Counted from the first letter of the stretch, positions 9,862 to 19,070 are shown. The stretch: 64,000 bases of DNA from QHXW01 sp035297145 (GCA_035297145.1 DATGZN010000069.1:48694-112693); one strand, 5' to 3'. Translations and numbers: made by a program. The notes: generated by a model from the letters alone, not told the origin.

Positions 9862-9921
9862 GACTCACCTCCGCGCGCGGAGATAGAGAACCTTCGCGCC
9901 ACTCCATGTTATAAGCGAATT

Positions 9922-11718
9922 ATGACGCGTGTGATGGCCGCTTTCGTCGCGGCGGCCGCGCTGGCCCTGGGAGCGGTGGACGATCCGCTCAAAACGCTCC
10001 GTCCGGAACACCCGCGTCTCATCCTTCTCGATAGTGAACTCGACCACCTGCGTCTGGTCATGCAGCAGAATCCACTGGCGCGAAAGATCCACGCCGATCT
10101 GGTTAAAGAAGCAGAAAGGCTCGTTACCACGCCGCCGGTGGAGTACAAACTCGTGGGCCCGCGCTTGCTGGCGCAGAGCCGCGCTTGCCTGGATCGCGTG
10201 TACACATTAGCGTTGCTGTACCGTCTCGATGGCCGGAAGCCCTTTCTGGATCGCGCGGTCCAGGAACTGCGCGCGGCGGCCGATTTCAAAGACTGGAATC
10301 CGTCCTATTTTCTGGATACCGCCGAAATGACCCACGCATTTGCGATTGGGTACGATTGGCTCTATCCCGCACTGAGCTCCGAACAACGCGCCTGGATACG
10401 AGCGGCGATCGTGGAGAAAGGGCTGACTCCCGCGCTCGCTGCATATCAGAGCCAGGCAACCTGGGTCACCGCCCGCAATAACTGGAACGAAGTCTGCAAT
10501 GGTGGAATCGCCATTGGCGCACTCGCTGTGGCTGAAGACGAGCCCGACAAAAGCCGCCCGCTGTTGCAGGACGCGCTCGACTCCCTTCCGCACTCGCTTG
10601 CTGCCTACGCGCCGGACGGGGGTTGGGCGGAGGGCTCGGGTTACTGGCACTACGGCACGAGTTACGCCGTGGCTCAACTTGCCGCGCTCGACTCGGCGCT
10701 GGGCACGGATTTCGGATTGTCCACCGCCCGGGGTTTCGATCGCACAGGCCATTTCAGAATCTACTTCAGCGGCCCGTCGGGAAAATCGTTCAACTATGCC
10801 GATGCTCACGATCATACGGAGCCTGCTCCCGAGATGTTTTGGCTGGCTCGCCGTTTTGGCGAGCCGGTGTACGCGTGGCACGAGCAGCATCTGCTTCAAG
10901 CGGGGCCGCCGCCGGAGGCGCTGGACCTGGTATGGTTCCAACCGGAGGCGCACAGCCCGAAACAGGAAAACTGGCCGCTCAACGCGATCTTTCACGACGT
11001 GCAAGTGGCGTTTCTGCGCAGCGCATGGGACGATCCCAACGCGCTCTTCGTCGGGGTGAAGGGTGGGGACAACAAAGCGCATCACGGGCATCTGGACTTA
11101 GGCGAATTCGTACTCGATGGCGGCGGCGTGCGCTGGGCGCTTGACCTGGGCCCGGATGATTACAATTTCGCGAGTTCCTTCGGGCGGCAACGCTGGGCCT
11201 CTTACCGGATGCTGACGGAATCTCACAACACCGTCATGATTGATGACGAGAGCCAGGATCCGCACGCGGAAGCTGCCCTGGGAGCGCACTTTTTTTCGCC
11301 CGATTTCTCCTGGGTGGAACTGGATCTCAGCCATGCGTATCATCGGCTGAAAGCCTACAAGCGCCGGATTGGGATCGCGCAAGGGCAGCAGGTGTTTGTG
11401 CAGGACCTGCTGGAGAGCGACCATCCCGTGGAAGCCCTCTGGGGCATGCTGACCGATGCCGAGGTTGCATTGAGCGGCCAGACCGCCGAGCTGCAAAAGA
11501 GCGGATGGACGCTGTCCGCCGAGATTCTGTCGCCGCGGCACGCGGTGTTCGACCTGTCGCCGGCATTGGCGCCCGCAGCTCAGCCGCAGAATCCGGTAGT
11601 CAAGAAATTGGTTGTGCGCTTGGGCGAGAAAGTGACGGAGATGGACCTGAAAGTGACACTCACGCTGCATCGAAGCGGGCAGCCGAAGCCAAAGATCGCA
11701 CCTAAGTTCGGATCGTGA
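9922..11718 (+). CDS. Heparinase II/III-family secreted polysaccharide-degrading enzyme
   Basis: 598 residues with a signal peptide (MTRVMAAFVAAAALALGAV). The N-terminal half is an (alpha/alpha) toroid with ARNNWNEVCNGG and PDGGWAEGSGYWHYG, the signature of alginate-lyase/heparinase folds. The C-terminal half is a beta-sandwich containing DNKAHHGHLDLGEFVLDGGG and SHNTVMIDDESQ. These histidine/tyrosine motifs form the active site in polysaccharide lyases of this group. It probably acts in the periplasm on uronic-acid polysaccharides; the exact substrate cannot be read. An ATG preceding a clear signal peptide fixes the start. Confidence 0.85.
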   Translation: MTRVMAAFVAAAALALGAVDDPLKTLRPEHPRLILLDSELDHLRLVMQQNPLARKIHADLVKEAERLVTTPPVEYKLVGPRLLAQSRACLDRVYTLALLYRLDGRKPFLDRAVQELRAAADFKDWNPSYFLDTAEMTHAFAIGYDWLYPALSSEQRAWIRAAIVEKGLTPALAAYQSQATWVTARNNWNEVCNGGIAIGALAVAEDEPDKSRPLLQDALDSLPHSLAAYAPDGGWAEGSGYWHYGTSYAVAQLAALDSALGTDFGLSTARGFDRTGHFRIYFSGPSGKSFNYADAHDHTEPAPEMFWLARRFGEPVYAWHEQHLLQAGPPPEALDLVWFQPEAHSPKQENWPLNAIFHDVQVAFLRSAWDDPNALFVGVKGGDNKAHHGHLDLGEFVLDGGGVRWALDLGPDDYNFASSFGRQRWASYRMLTESHNTVMIDDESQDPHAEAALGAHFFSPDFSWVELDLSHAYHRLKAYKRRIGIAQGQQVFVQDLLESDHPVEALWGMLTDAEVALSGQTAELQKSGWTLSAEILSPRHAVFDLSPALAPAAQPQNPVVKKLVVRLGEKVTEMDLKVTLTLHRSGQPKPKIAPKFGS

Positions 11719-11725
11719 TGCGCAC

Positions 11726-12637
11726 TTAGCGCGATTGCGGTGAAGGTGTAGCGCGAGCCGAGAGCGTTTTCAGCTCGCCTTGAATCACGCTCTCTAAAGC
11801 GGCAACCTCCGCCGGTCCGTTGTAGTGCTTGCCGTTGACGAACAGTGTAGGCGTACCCAGTACGCCGGCCTGCTCGCCCTGATCGAGTTCCTTCGCTACG
11901 ACGGGCTTGTACTTCGCCGATTTCAAGTCCGCATTGAACCGGACCATATCCAGCCCCAGTTCTTGCGCCCACTCCGTGATTTTCTCCGGCGAGAGCGAGC
12001 GGAAGTTCGCGTACAACTTATCGTGCATGGGCCAGAATTTCCCTTGCGCATGAGCCGCGAGCGCCGCCTCCGCCGCAAACTCGGCCTGGGAATGGATGTC
12101 GAGTGGAAACTGCTTGAACACCAGACGGACATCATCCGGATGCTTAGCCAGGAGGTTGTTCAGGTTGACGACCGCAACAGCGCAATAGGGACACTGAAAG
12201 TCCGAAAACTCGACGACCGTGATCTTGGCGTTGGCCGGTCCTCTAACAGGGTCGCCGTTGATGGGAATGGAGACGGCCTCATCTAAAACAGGGGGAGCCT
12301 CGTTCATCCGGCGCTTCAACTCCGCGCGAATGACATCGGGAGATTTGCCTTCTTGCAGCTCGCGAGCGACCATCGTTGCCAGGCTCCGGCTGCGGCCGCA
12401 CTTGGGGTCCTTCATGCGGCATTCCGCGATCTTGAAAGTACAACCGCAGTTGCAGCCCTCACCCCGCAGCAGCGTGAGCAGAACGTGCTTCTGTTGCGCG
12501 GAAAGACCGCTTTGATCCAAGCCGGCGAATTCCGTGGCGCTCTGCCACTGGTCAGGAGCCTGGGCGAGAGATGCCGCCAGGCACAAAGCTCCGGCCGCCA
12601 GAATTCGAGTCACTAGCTTGGTTGAATGGGCCACCAC
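11726..12637 (-). CDS. DsbA-family thiol-disulfide oxidoreductase with extra N-terminal cysteine-rich domain
   Basis: 303 residues. Signal segment, then a roughly 100-residue domain with clustered cysteines (GEGCNCGCTFKIAEC, DPKCGRS) that resembles the haem-ligation factor CcmH, then a thioredoxin/DsbA domain with active site FQCPYC (about residue 150) and cis-proline GTPTLF. It should work in the periplasm on protein disulfides. It is convergent with the heparinase gene (7-base gap) and divergent from a cytochrome c gene, which fits a role in c-type haem maturation (inference). Confidence 0.88.
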   Translation of the reverse strand: MVAHSTKLVTRILAAGALCLAASLAQAPDQWQSATEFAGLDQSGLSAQQKHVLLTLLRGEGCNCGCTFKIAECRMKDPKCGRSRSLATMVARELQEGKSPDVIRAELKRRMNEAPPVLDEAVSIPINGDPVRGPANAKITVVEFSDFQCPYCAVAVVNLNNLLAKHPDDVRLVFKQFPLDIHSQAEFAAEAALAAHAQGKFWPMHDKLYANFRSLSPEKITEWAQELGLDMVRFNADLKSAKYKPVVAKELDQGEQAGVLGTPTLFVNGKHYNGPAEVAALESVIQGELKTLSARATPSPQSR

Positions 12638-12711
12638 TTACTAGTTTAGTCGAAGCTCTTGCGAAATGCCGAAGTTTGACAGCGTCCGGCGCAGGCCGCT
12701 ATTCTCGTCCA

Positions 12712-13488
12712 GTGAATCTTCGGGTTGCCTTCCTCGTCGCCTGCGGCGCTGCTTACGCTCAGACAACGGATAACCCACTGGCCCACGAACCTCAGGTTGT
12801 GACGGCAGGCTACTCTGTGTTCCGGATCTATTGCTCGCCGTGTCATGGCATTCACGCGCAGGGTGGGCGTGGGCCGGATTTGACGCGTGGCATCTACCAT
12901 TCGGGTGAGAAGGATTCCGATTTGTTCCGCACCATATCCGACGGCCTTTCCGCAACGGAGATGGTGGGGTTTGGTTTGGACATGTCGGACACTGACATTT
13001 GGCGCATTGTCGCCTACATCCGCTCCGTCGCGAATCACGAAGCGCCCGCTGTTCCGGGGAATCGTGCCGATGGTGAGAAGCTCTTTCGGGCGAATGGTGG
13101 CTGCGGCGCTTGTCACGTGGTGCGAGGCCGCGGCGGAAGGATGGGGCCGGAGCTGACGCGGATCGGACGGCAGCGCAGCCTGGAGTATCTGCGTGACGCC
13201 GTGCTCGATCCCAACAAGGAGATTCTGCCCGGGTGGACAGCCATCACCGTGACCAGGCTCGACGGCACGAAGCTGACTGGCGTCGAGCGCGGGTTGGACA
13301 ATTTCTCCGTTCAGTTTATGGACATGGAAGGCAACTACTACTCGTTCTTTCGAGCCGATGTGGCTTCCATCAAGCGCGAGGATCGGTCACTCATGCCGGC
13401 GGATTACGGCCAGCGTCTGAAGGCCGCCGAGATCGATGATCTCGTCGCATATCTGGTTAGCCTGCGCGGTACGGAGACATTGCATTGA
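12712..13488 (+). CDS. Diheme cytochrome c with an additional C-terminal domain
   Basis: 258 residues from the GTG at 12712, which directly precedes a signal peptide (VNLRVAFLVACGAAYAQ). Two haem sites are visible, CSPCH (about residue 42) and CGACH (about 130). Between them, SATEMVGFGLDMSD supplies a candidate axial methionine. The last 100 residues match the region found in secreted acidobacterial cytochromes (LDPNKEILPGWTAITVT, LMPADYGQRLKAAEIDDLVAYL). Its stop overlaps the TTG start of the quinoprotein by 4 bases, so it is probably the electron acceptor of that enzyme. Confidence 0.9.
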   Translation: MNLRVAFLVACGAAYAQTTDNPLAHEPQVVTAGYSVFRIYCSPCHGIHAQGGRGPDLTRGIYHSGEKDSDLFRTISDGLSATEMVGFGLDMSDTDIWRIVAYIRSVANHEAPAVPGNRADGEKLFRANGGCGACHVVRGRGGRMGPELTRIGRQRSLEYLRDAVLDPNKEILPGWTAITVTRLDGTKLTGVERGLDNFSVQFMDMEGNYYSFFRADVASIKREDRSLMPADYGQRLKAAEIDDLVAYLVSLRGTETLH

Positions 13489-15068
13489 GAATCGCAGTCG
13501 CGTTCTTCCTTGCTCTCGCGGGGTTCGCCGCCACGACCGTGACCGAGCAGCAACTGCGCGACGCGCAAACTGATCCCGCCACGTGGCTGACCTACGGCAA
13601 GAATTACGCGGGCTGGCGATATAGCGAACTGGGCGAGATCAACACCTCAAACGTTTCACGCCTCGCACCGCGCTGGATTTATCAGACGGGGCAAAGCGGC
13701 TCGCATGAAACCACGCCCCTGGTTTTTGGCGGCATGATGTTGGTCACCGGGCCGTCGAACCACGCCGATGCCCTCGACCTGCTGACCGGGAAACAAATCT
13801 GGCACTATCACAAAGCTCCGCCAAGCGGCTTGGGCCTGTGCTGCGGAGAGCCGAACCGTGGCTTCGCCGCGCTGGGTGAGAAGCTTTTCAAAGTGAACAT
13901 CGAAGCCACTCTGGTAGCGCTCGACGCGCGTTCGGGATCAGTGCTCTGGGAGAAGCCGATCGACGATTACAAGAAGGGATTCACCGCGACCGGGGCGCCG
14001 ATCATCGTCAAGAACAGAGTCGTCGTGGGGATGGCCGGCGCCGAGTTCGGCACGCGCGGCTTCATCGACGCCTATGACGCCTCGACTGGCGAGCGGGCGT
14101 GGCGGTTCTACACCGTCGCCGCAAAAGGCGAACCTGGCGGCGACACGTGGGATGGCGATTCCTGGCAGCGCGGTGGTGGTTCCACCTGGATCACCGGAAC
14201 GTACGATCCCGAGCTGAACCTCATCTACTGGGGCACAGGCAATCCCGGACCGGGCATGGATGGCAGTGTGCGCGGCGGAGACAATCTCTACACGTGCAGC
14301 CTGGTCGCGATCGACGCCGATACGGGAAAGCTGAAGTGGTATTTCCAGTTCACTCCCCACGACACACACGATTGGGACGCGGTGGCCGATCCGGTCCTGC
14401 TCGACATGACAGTGAAAGGCGAGAAAGTGAAGGCAGTGGTGCAGGCGGATCGCAACGGTTACTTCTATGCGCTCAATCGCACCAATGGAAAGTTGCTCGC
14501 CGCCGCGCCATACACGAAGATCACATGGTCCACCGGGATCGACGCGAAGGGCCGGCCGCAGCTTGTGCCTGGAATGGACCCGAGCGAAGAGGGAACCAAG
14601 GTGTGCCCGAGTCTGGGCGGCGGGCACAACTGGTCGGCGACGGCGTACAGTCCACAGACGAAGCTCTACTATTTCGGCTCGACCGACCGCTGCCACCTCT
14701 TTTACCTCCACAAGCAGGAATACCGAACCGGGCAGTGGTATCAGGCCAGCACCGAGGCCGAGATTCCGAATGAGCCTGGCGCGGGCGCAGTGGTGGCGGT
14801 TGATCCCGCGACGGGCGAGACGCGCTGGCGATTCGAAATGGTCTCCCCAACATCTGCGGGCATGCTGGCCACCGCCGGCGGCTTGGTATTCACCGGTGAT
14901 GGCCACGGTTACGTTGTCGCGCTGGATGCGCGCACGGGCAAACCGCTGTGGCATTTTCAGACCGGAGGCAACATCATCGCGCCACCCATTACGTATTCGT
15001 TGAACGGGAAACAGCAGATTGCGATTGCTGCTGGAACGTCTATCATCACCTTCGCGCTGGTGAACTGA
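13485..15068 (+). CDS. PQQ-dependent alcohol dehydrogenase-type quinoprotein
   Basis: 527 residues with a signal peptide and an eight-bladed propeller carrying tryptophan-docking repeats (DARSGSVLWEK, DADTGKLKWYFQ, DPATGETRWRFE, DARTGKPLWHFQ). The vicinal disulfide over PQQ is C119-C120. The catalytic aspartate is D296 in PHDTHDWDAV. Two residues later there is D298, the position occupied by an extra aspartate in lanthanide-dependent enzymes and by alanine in MxaF, so the metal may be a rare-earth ion (inference). It starts with TTG in a 4-base overlap with the cytochrome gene. It has no fused haem domain, so the cytochrome would accept the electrons. Confidence 0.92.
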   Translation: MRIAVAFFLALAGFAATTVTEQQLRDAQTDPATWLTYGKNYAGWRYSELGEINTSNVSRLAPRWIYQTGQSGSHETTPLVFGGMMLVTGPSNHADALDLLTGKQIWHYHKAPPSGLGLCCGEPNRGFAALGEKLFKVNIEATLVALDARSGSVLWEKPIDDYKKGFTATGAPIIVKNRVVVGMAGAEFGTRGFIDAYDASTGERAWRFYTVAAKGEPGGDTWDGDSWQRGGGSTWITGTYDPELNLIYWGTGNPGPGMDGSVRGGDNLYTCSLVAIDADTGKLKWYFQFTPHDTHDWDAVADPVLLDMTVKGEKVKAVVQADRNGYFYALNRTNGKLLAAAPYTKITWSTGIDAKGRPQLVPGMDPSEEGTKVCPSLGGGHNWSATAYSPQTKLYYFGSTDRCHLFYLHKQEYRTGQWYQASTEAEIPNEPGAGAVVAVDPATGETRWRFEMVSPTSAGMLATAGGLVFTGDGHGYVVALDARTGKPLWHFQTGGNIIAPPITYSLNGKQQIAIAAGTSIITFALVN

Positions 15069-15069
15069 A

Positions 15070-16215
15070 GTGGACGAACTGCTCGGCTGGCGTAAAGAGT
15101 TTCCCACGCTCGAAACCACCGTCCACATGATCAGCCACTCACTGGGTGCGATGCCGCGCGGCGCGTGCGAGCGCATGAAGGAGTATGCGGAGACGTGGGC
15201 GACGCGTGGAATTCGCGCTTGGGAAGAAGGCTGGTGGGAGATGCCGGTTGCGGTCGGCGATCTGATTGGCCGCATTATCGGCGCGGGACCGGGTGAAGTG
15301 GTGATACAGCAGAACGTCTCGACCTGCGTGGCCACCGTTCTTTCGTGCTTCGACTGGTCCGCAGCAAGGAACAAGATCGTCTCGGAAGCTTTGAACTTTC
15401 CCTCGAACCTGTACCAGTGCCATGCTCTCGTGAAGCTGGGTGCGCGGGTTGCGATCGTCGAGTCGGCGGATGGCATCGGTGTGCCTCTCGATCGCATGCT
15501 GGCGGCGATCGACGAACAGACGCTGCTGGTTTTCGTTTCGCACGTGCTGTTTCGCAGCTCGTTCATTCAGGATCTCGCGGCTATAACGCGGCGCGCGCAT
15601 GAGATGGGCGCAATGGTGCTGGCGGACATCTACCAGTCGGCTGGAACAGTTCCGCTGGACGTGCGCGCACTCGCCGTCGATTTCGCAACCGGCGGCTCCG
15701 TCAAATGGCTATGCGGCGGTCCCGGCGCGGGTTACCTCTACGTGCGCCGCGATCTTTGGGAAAAGCTGGAGCCGCGCTTTACAGGCTGGATGGCGCACCA
15801 GCGGCCCTTCGCCTTCGAAACCGGCGAGATCGACTACGCCGGCGACGCTTTCCGATTTCTCAACGGCACTCCGGCGATTCCCGCGATGTACGCCGCCCGT
15901 TCGGGGTACGAGATCATCGGCGAAATCGGCGTGGAGAAAATCCGCGCAAAGTCCATTCGCCAGACCACGCGGCTGATCGAGCTGGCCGAAGCAGCCGGCT
16001 TCCGCGTCAACTCGCCTAAGAGCGCGGCCGAGCGCGGCGGGACGGCAGTGATCGATGTTCCCGATGGCGCCGCGGTGACGAAAGAGTTACTGCGACGCAA
16101 TTTCCTAGTGGATTTCCGGCCGGGCGCGGGGATTCGCGTTGCGCCCCATTTCTACTCGACGGATGAGGAATTGGAAATGACCATTCGCGAGATACAGGCG
16201 ATCGTCCGGACCTAA
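15070..16215 (+). CDS. Class V aminotransferase / kynureninase-like PLP enzyme
   Basis: 381 residues starting at a GTG one base after the quinoprotein stop. The fold-type I signature includes NVSTCVATVLSCFDW (phosphate cup), LADIYQSAGTVPLDV (aspartate to the pyridine nitrogen) and the PLP lysine in GGSVKWLCGGPGAGYLY, followed by AGDAFRFLNGTPAIPA. This pattern is shared by kynureninase and isopenicillin-epimerase-like proteins. No other kynurenine-pathway gene is present, so the reaction is undetermined. It ends in a 4-base convergent overlap with the next gene. Confidence 0.85.
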   Translation: MDELLGWRKEFPTLETTVHMISHSLGAMPRGACERMKEYAETWATRGIRAWEEGWWEMPVAVGDLIGRIIGAGPGEVVIQQNVSTCVATVLSCFDWSAARNKIVSEALNFPSNLYQCHALVKLGARVAIVESADGIGVPLDRMLAAIDEQTLLVFVSHVLFRSSFIQDLAAITRRAHEMGAMVLADIYQSAGTVPLDVRALAVDFATGGSVKWLCGGPGAGYLYVRRDLWEKLEPRFTGWMAHQRPFAFETGEIDYAGDAFRFLNGTPAIPAMYAARSGYEIIGEIGVEKIRAKSIRQTTRLIELAEAAGFRVNSPKSAAERGGTAVIDVPDGAAVTKELLRRNFLVDFRPGAGIRVAPHFYSTDEELEMTIREIQAIVRT

Positions 16216-17144
16216 ACCACGGCCGGTATACCGAGGCTCTTGGTCTTGATCGGCGACATTGCTGCCTCCGGGCAATAGCGAGCGATGATCTCCTGCGCCA
16301 TTTCCGCGCGCCGCACGCGCTCGCGCGACAATGCGATCACCGTGTTCTCCAGGTGGGTGCCGCTCGGATAGACATCCGGTGCGTTGCGCAGCCCGAACTT
16401 GAGATAAATCGGTGAAGCCACGCGGATCAGGTCGGGAATCTCGTAATAGCGCACGAAGCCGCCGATATTGTCCGGCGCTTCCACGTAGAAATCGATCGGC
16501 GCGTCGATGGCGGTGCGGATGGCGGCGATCTGGGGAATGGTCAGGTCGGAGGGGATGTTGATGGTATTTGCGCCCAGCAGCTCCAGAATGCGCGCTGACG
16601 CGGGATTGGCCGGCGCCATCATGACCGAAGTCTTGATGACGAGATCGATGGGAAGGTCGCCGGTGGCGCGCATGTTGCCGATGATTTGCAGGATGCCGAT
16701 GTCGGAGACGAGCACGCTGCGCAGGCCCAGGCGCACGGCGCGTTTCACATCTTCCATGGCAAAAACGAGCTGATCTGCGCCGCGCAACGAGAGTCCCAAC
16801 GATTTGCCTGCGGCGGAGAAAACCTGTGCTCCCACATCAAAAGTAGCCCGCGGCCCGATGAACAGGTTGACTTCGATGCCCGCCCGGCGGCCGATTTCGA
16901 GCATCTCCGAGATTTCGGCGTCGGTCATGAGCATGATGCCGCTACCCTGGCTCACGCGGTGCACCGGCACACGGCGCTTTTCAGCTTCATTCAACACGGC
17001 GGCCAGCACGCGCGGCCCTTCGGTGGAGGGAATCTCGATGCGATACTGGCCGCCATCGGGGAACCGCTTGATCGAGCTGGGACATTCGACCAGGTCGCGG
17101 CCCGGCAAGCCGCGGTGTTCCAAAAACGCGCGCGAGTTTTTCAT
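16212..17144 (-). CDS. U32 peptidase-like TIM-barrel protein
   Basis: 310 residues. The sequence shows repeating beta/alpha units (LGLRSVLVSDIGILQIIGNM, LLGANTINIPSDLTIPQIA, DFYVEAPDNIGGFVRYYEI) as in the U32 family, whose better-known members act in tRNA or cofactor hydroxylation with iron-sulfur clusters. I see none of the usual cluster cysteines, so this is a divergent branch. The start at 17144 is fixed by an ATGA overlap with the homoserine kinase stop and an AGGAA ribosome site; a longer start at 17177 lies inside thrB. Tight coupling to thrB suggests a linked metabolic role, unknown. Confidence 0.7.
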   Translation of the reverse strand: MKNSRAFLEHRGLPGRDLVECPSSIKRFPDGGQYRIEIPSTEGPRVLAAVLNEAEKRRVPVHRVSQGSGIMLMTDAEISEMLEIGRRAGIEVNLFIGPRATFDVGAQVFSAAGKSLGLSLRGADQLVFAMEDVKRAVRLGLRSVLVSDIGILQIIGNMRATGDLPIDLVIKTSVMMAPANPASARILELLGANTINIPSDLTIPQIAAIRTAIDAPIDFYVEAPDNIGGFVRYYEIPDLIRVASPIYLKFGLRNAPDVYPSGTHLENTVIALSRERVRRAEMAQEIIARYCPEAAMSPIKTKSLGIPAVV

Positions 17145-18052
17145 GCGTCGGTTCCTTCCTGCAATTGAAAGCCGCACTCGGCGATGGGTGCGTGCAACAC
17201 CTCGGACTGGCGGCCGTGGAGTGCGAACACCTGCCGCACCAGATCGCAGACCTGCTGATAGCCGCGCTCATAGAAGATCAGGATCGATGGGCCGGCGCCG
17301 CTCAACGCGCAGCCCAATAGGCCAGGCGCACGCAGCTTCAGAATTTCCTCGAGGCCGGGCACGAGCGGCGCTCGATACGGTTGATGGAACTTGTCTTCGA
17401 GGGCGGCGGGAAAAGCGCTAGCCGTTCCCGTGGCCAGCGCCGCAATCAGCAGCGCTGCCCGCTGCACGTTGAAGATGGCTTCGGCGCGGGGATAACAATC
17501 GGGCAGCACGGCGCGCGCGTGCGAGGTCGGCAGCATAAAATCGGGGACCACGACACCGACACCGAACTGATTGGGCATGTTCAACCGCACGGCGCGGGCC
17601 ACACCTCCGGAATCAATGGCGCTAGCGACGATGGAACCCAATACGCAAGCAGCGACATTATCCGGGTGACCTTCCAGTCGCGCGGCTTCATCCAAAATGC
17701 GCAACGGCTTCCAGCGGAGATCCAAGAGTTTGTCGGCGATGACGACGCCCGCTGTTAATGCAGCCGCGCTCGAACCCAGCCCCTTGCCAATCGGGATGTC
17801 GTTGATGATGCGCAGCTCGATGGGCGGCATGGTCATGTGGACGTCCCGCGCTACGGCCAGAGCCGTTTGCCAGATCAGGTTGTCCTCACCAGTGGAGATC
17901 GTCCCGGCGTCGCGGCCCTCCACTTGGATAGATAGTGTGGCGCTCGGGCGAAAGCGGCACTCGAGGTATACGCCGAGCGCCAGTCCAAGCGCATCGAAGC
18001 CAGGCCCGAGGTTGGCGCTGGAGGCCGGCACTCGGAGCGAAGTCCAGGGCAT
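17141..18052 (-). CDS. thrB: Homoserine kinase
   Basis: 303 residues of the GHMP kinase superfamily. The N-terminal VPASSANLGPGFDALGLAL and the ATP-binding GKGLGSSAAALTAG (about residues 90-103) are diagnostic for ThrB, as is the C-terminal GALSGAGPS-type loop (GCALSGAGPSILIF). It phosphorylates homoserine on the way to threonine. The gene is followed by the U32-like gene with a 4-base overlap. No other threonine-pathway gene lies in the window. Confidence 0.93.
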   Translation of the reverse strand: MPWTSLRVPASSANLGPGFDALGLALGVYLECRFRPSATLSIQVEGRDAGTISTGEDNLIWQTALAVARDVHMTMPPIELRIINDIPIGKGLGSSAAALTAGVVIADKLLDLRWKPLRILDEAARLEGHPDNVAACVLGSIVASAIDSGGVARAVRLNMPNQFGVGVVVPDFMLPTSHARAVLPDCYPRAEAIFNVQRAALLIAALATGTASAFPAALEDKFHQPYRAPLVPGLEEILKLRAPGLLGCALSGAGPSILIFYERGYQQVCDLVRQVFALHGRQSEVLHAPIAECGFQLQEGTDA

Positions 18053-18978
18053 AAGGGGCCATTATAGCGGGTGAAACGGGATGGACCGCTTGAGCATAGG
18101 GACCGGGAGTTGGCCGAGCGTGAAAACGGGATGGCGGCCATCATGGGAGGGCCGGTGAGGGCAATTCGGGTACAGGCAACGAAATTCCGAATCGGAGCAG
18201 GCGGCTGTTTCCGTGATTGTGAACGTCGGAATTTCGAAGCCAGTCCCCGAATAGCGGCGGGTTCGGGAGCAGGGTTGGGCGTCCGGTTTTGGGAATGGGT
18301 TTGATTTGCGAAATCACTTTCTGGTGGCGGTGGGTCTTGCGGGAGGGGAAGGTCCGGAGGGGGTAACGCGGTGCGGAGGCGGTGGAGTTCATGCAGGGCG
18401 CGGTAGAATGCGCGCTCGATGCGGGTTTCGTAGCGCGAGAGAGTCTCGATGGCGCGGGAACCGGAAGTGTCATAGGCGAAGGCGCGCGAGGAAGGATCGA
18501 GGGCGGGCGCGTTCTCGTCGCGAGGCAGTTGCGAGATACGGACATTGAACAGACCGGTTTCGAGGGCGCGCATGCGACGCAGGCGCCAGGCGGCCATGGC
18601 CATTTGTTCGACGAGCAGGGTTTCGGTGGGTCCGGCGGCCTGGTGTTCGGCGAGAAAGGCGTCGAGCAGTTCCTGGAACTCGTCCGGATTTTCGTTGGGG
18701 AGAACGGCGGTTTGAGCGGAGAGTCCGTGGCGAAGCGCGTTGAGGCCGACGGTGGCGCGTCCTTCGGGAGTGCGCGGGCCGGTCGAGAACTGGGCGTTGC
18801 GACGATTGGCGTCGATTTGGCGTTGGGAGAGCATAAGGTTGACTGTTGCGGCAGAAGCCGCGTCTAGGATAGTGCGGGGGATTGCGGTGACAGGCGGTGG
18901 GAGCGCGGATTTGGTTGACGAGGCTGGGGAAAGAGGCGGAGGGGGGAAGTGAACGGGTGTCGGGAAGTCGGACGTCAT
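17875..18978 (-). CDS. Hypothetical protein, acidobacterial 'ANRRNAQFSTGPRTPEG' family
   Basis: The core SQRQIDANRRNAQFSTGPRT followed by PEGRATVGLNALRHGLSAQ is a hallmark I recognise from many uncharacterised acidobacterial and planctomycete proteins; a helical region (LVEQMAMAAWRLRRMRALE) and a proline-rich tail follow. Function unknown. The start is uncertain (18978 or 18834; neither has a clear ribosome site). As read, the frame runs 178 bases into thrB on the same strand, and its last 80 residues look like out-of-frame coding, so a frameshift near 18250 is likely. An alternative frame would end at 18141, before thrB. Confidence 0.55.
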   Translation of the reverse strand: MTSDFPTPVHFPPPPLSPASSTKSALPPPVTAIPRTILDAASAATVNLMLSQRQIDANRRNAQFSTGPRTPEGRATVGLNALRHGLSAQTAVLPNENPDEFQELLDAFLAEHQAAGPTETLLVEQMAMAAWRLRRMRALETGLFNVRISQLPRDENAPALDPSSRAFAYDTSGSRAIETLSRYETRIERAFYRALHELHRLRTALPPPDLPLPQDPPPPESDFANQTHSQNRTPNPAPEPAAIRGLASKFRRSQSRKQPPAPIRNFVACTRIALTGPPMMAAIPFSRSANSRSLCSSGPSRFTRYNGPLCPGLRSECRPPAPTSGLASMRLDWRSAYTSSAAFARAPHYLSKWRAATPGRSPLVRTT

Positions 18979-19070
18979 GCGGCCAAAGTGCCGGTCGTAT
19001 GCTATTTGCGAACCTAAACCGGTCGACTTCCCGGGGGAGTAATTAAAACGCCGAATACGAGTTTGAGAAT

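Noticed and set aside
9589..9921. Extension of the heparinase-like gene upstream of 9922
   Set aside because: It would overlap the divergent acyl-CoA ligase gene; a signal peptide starts at 9922.
13938..15566. A 542-residue open frame on the minus strand
   Set aside because: It is antisense to the quinoprotein and the aminotransferase, both of which have unmistakable motifs; long antisense frames are common at this GC content.
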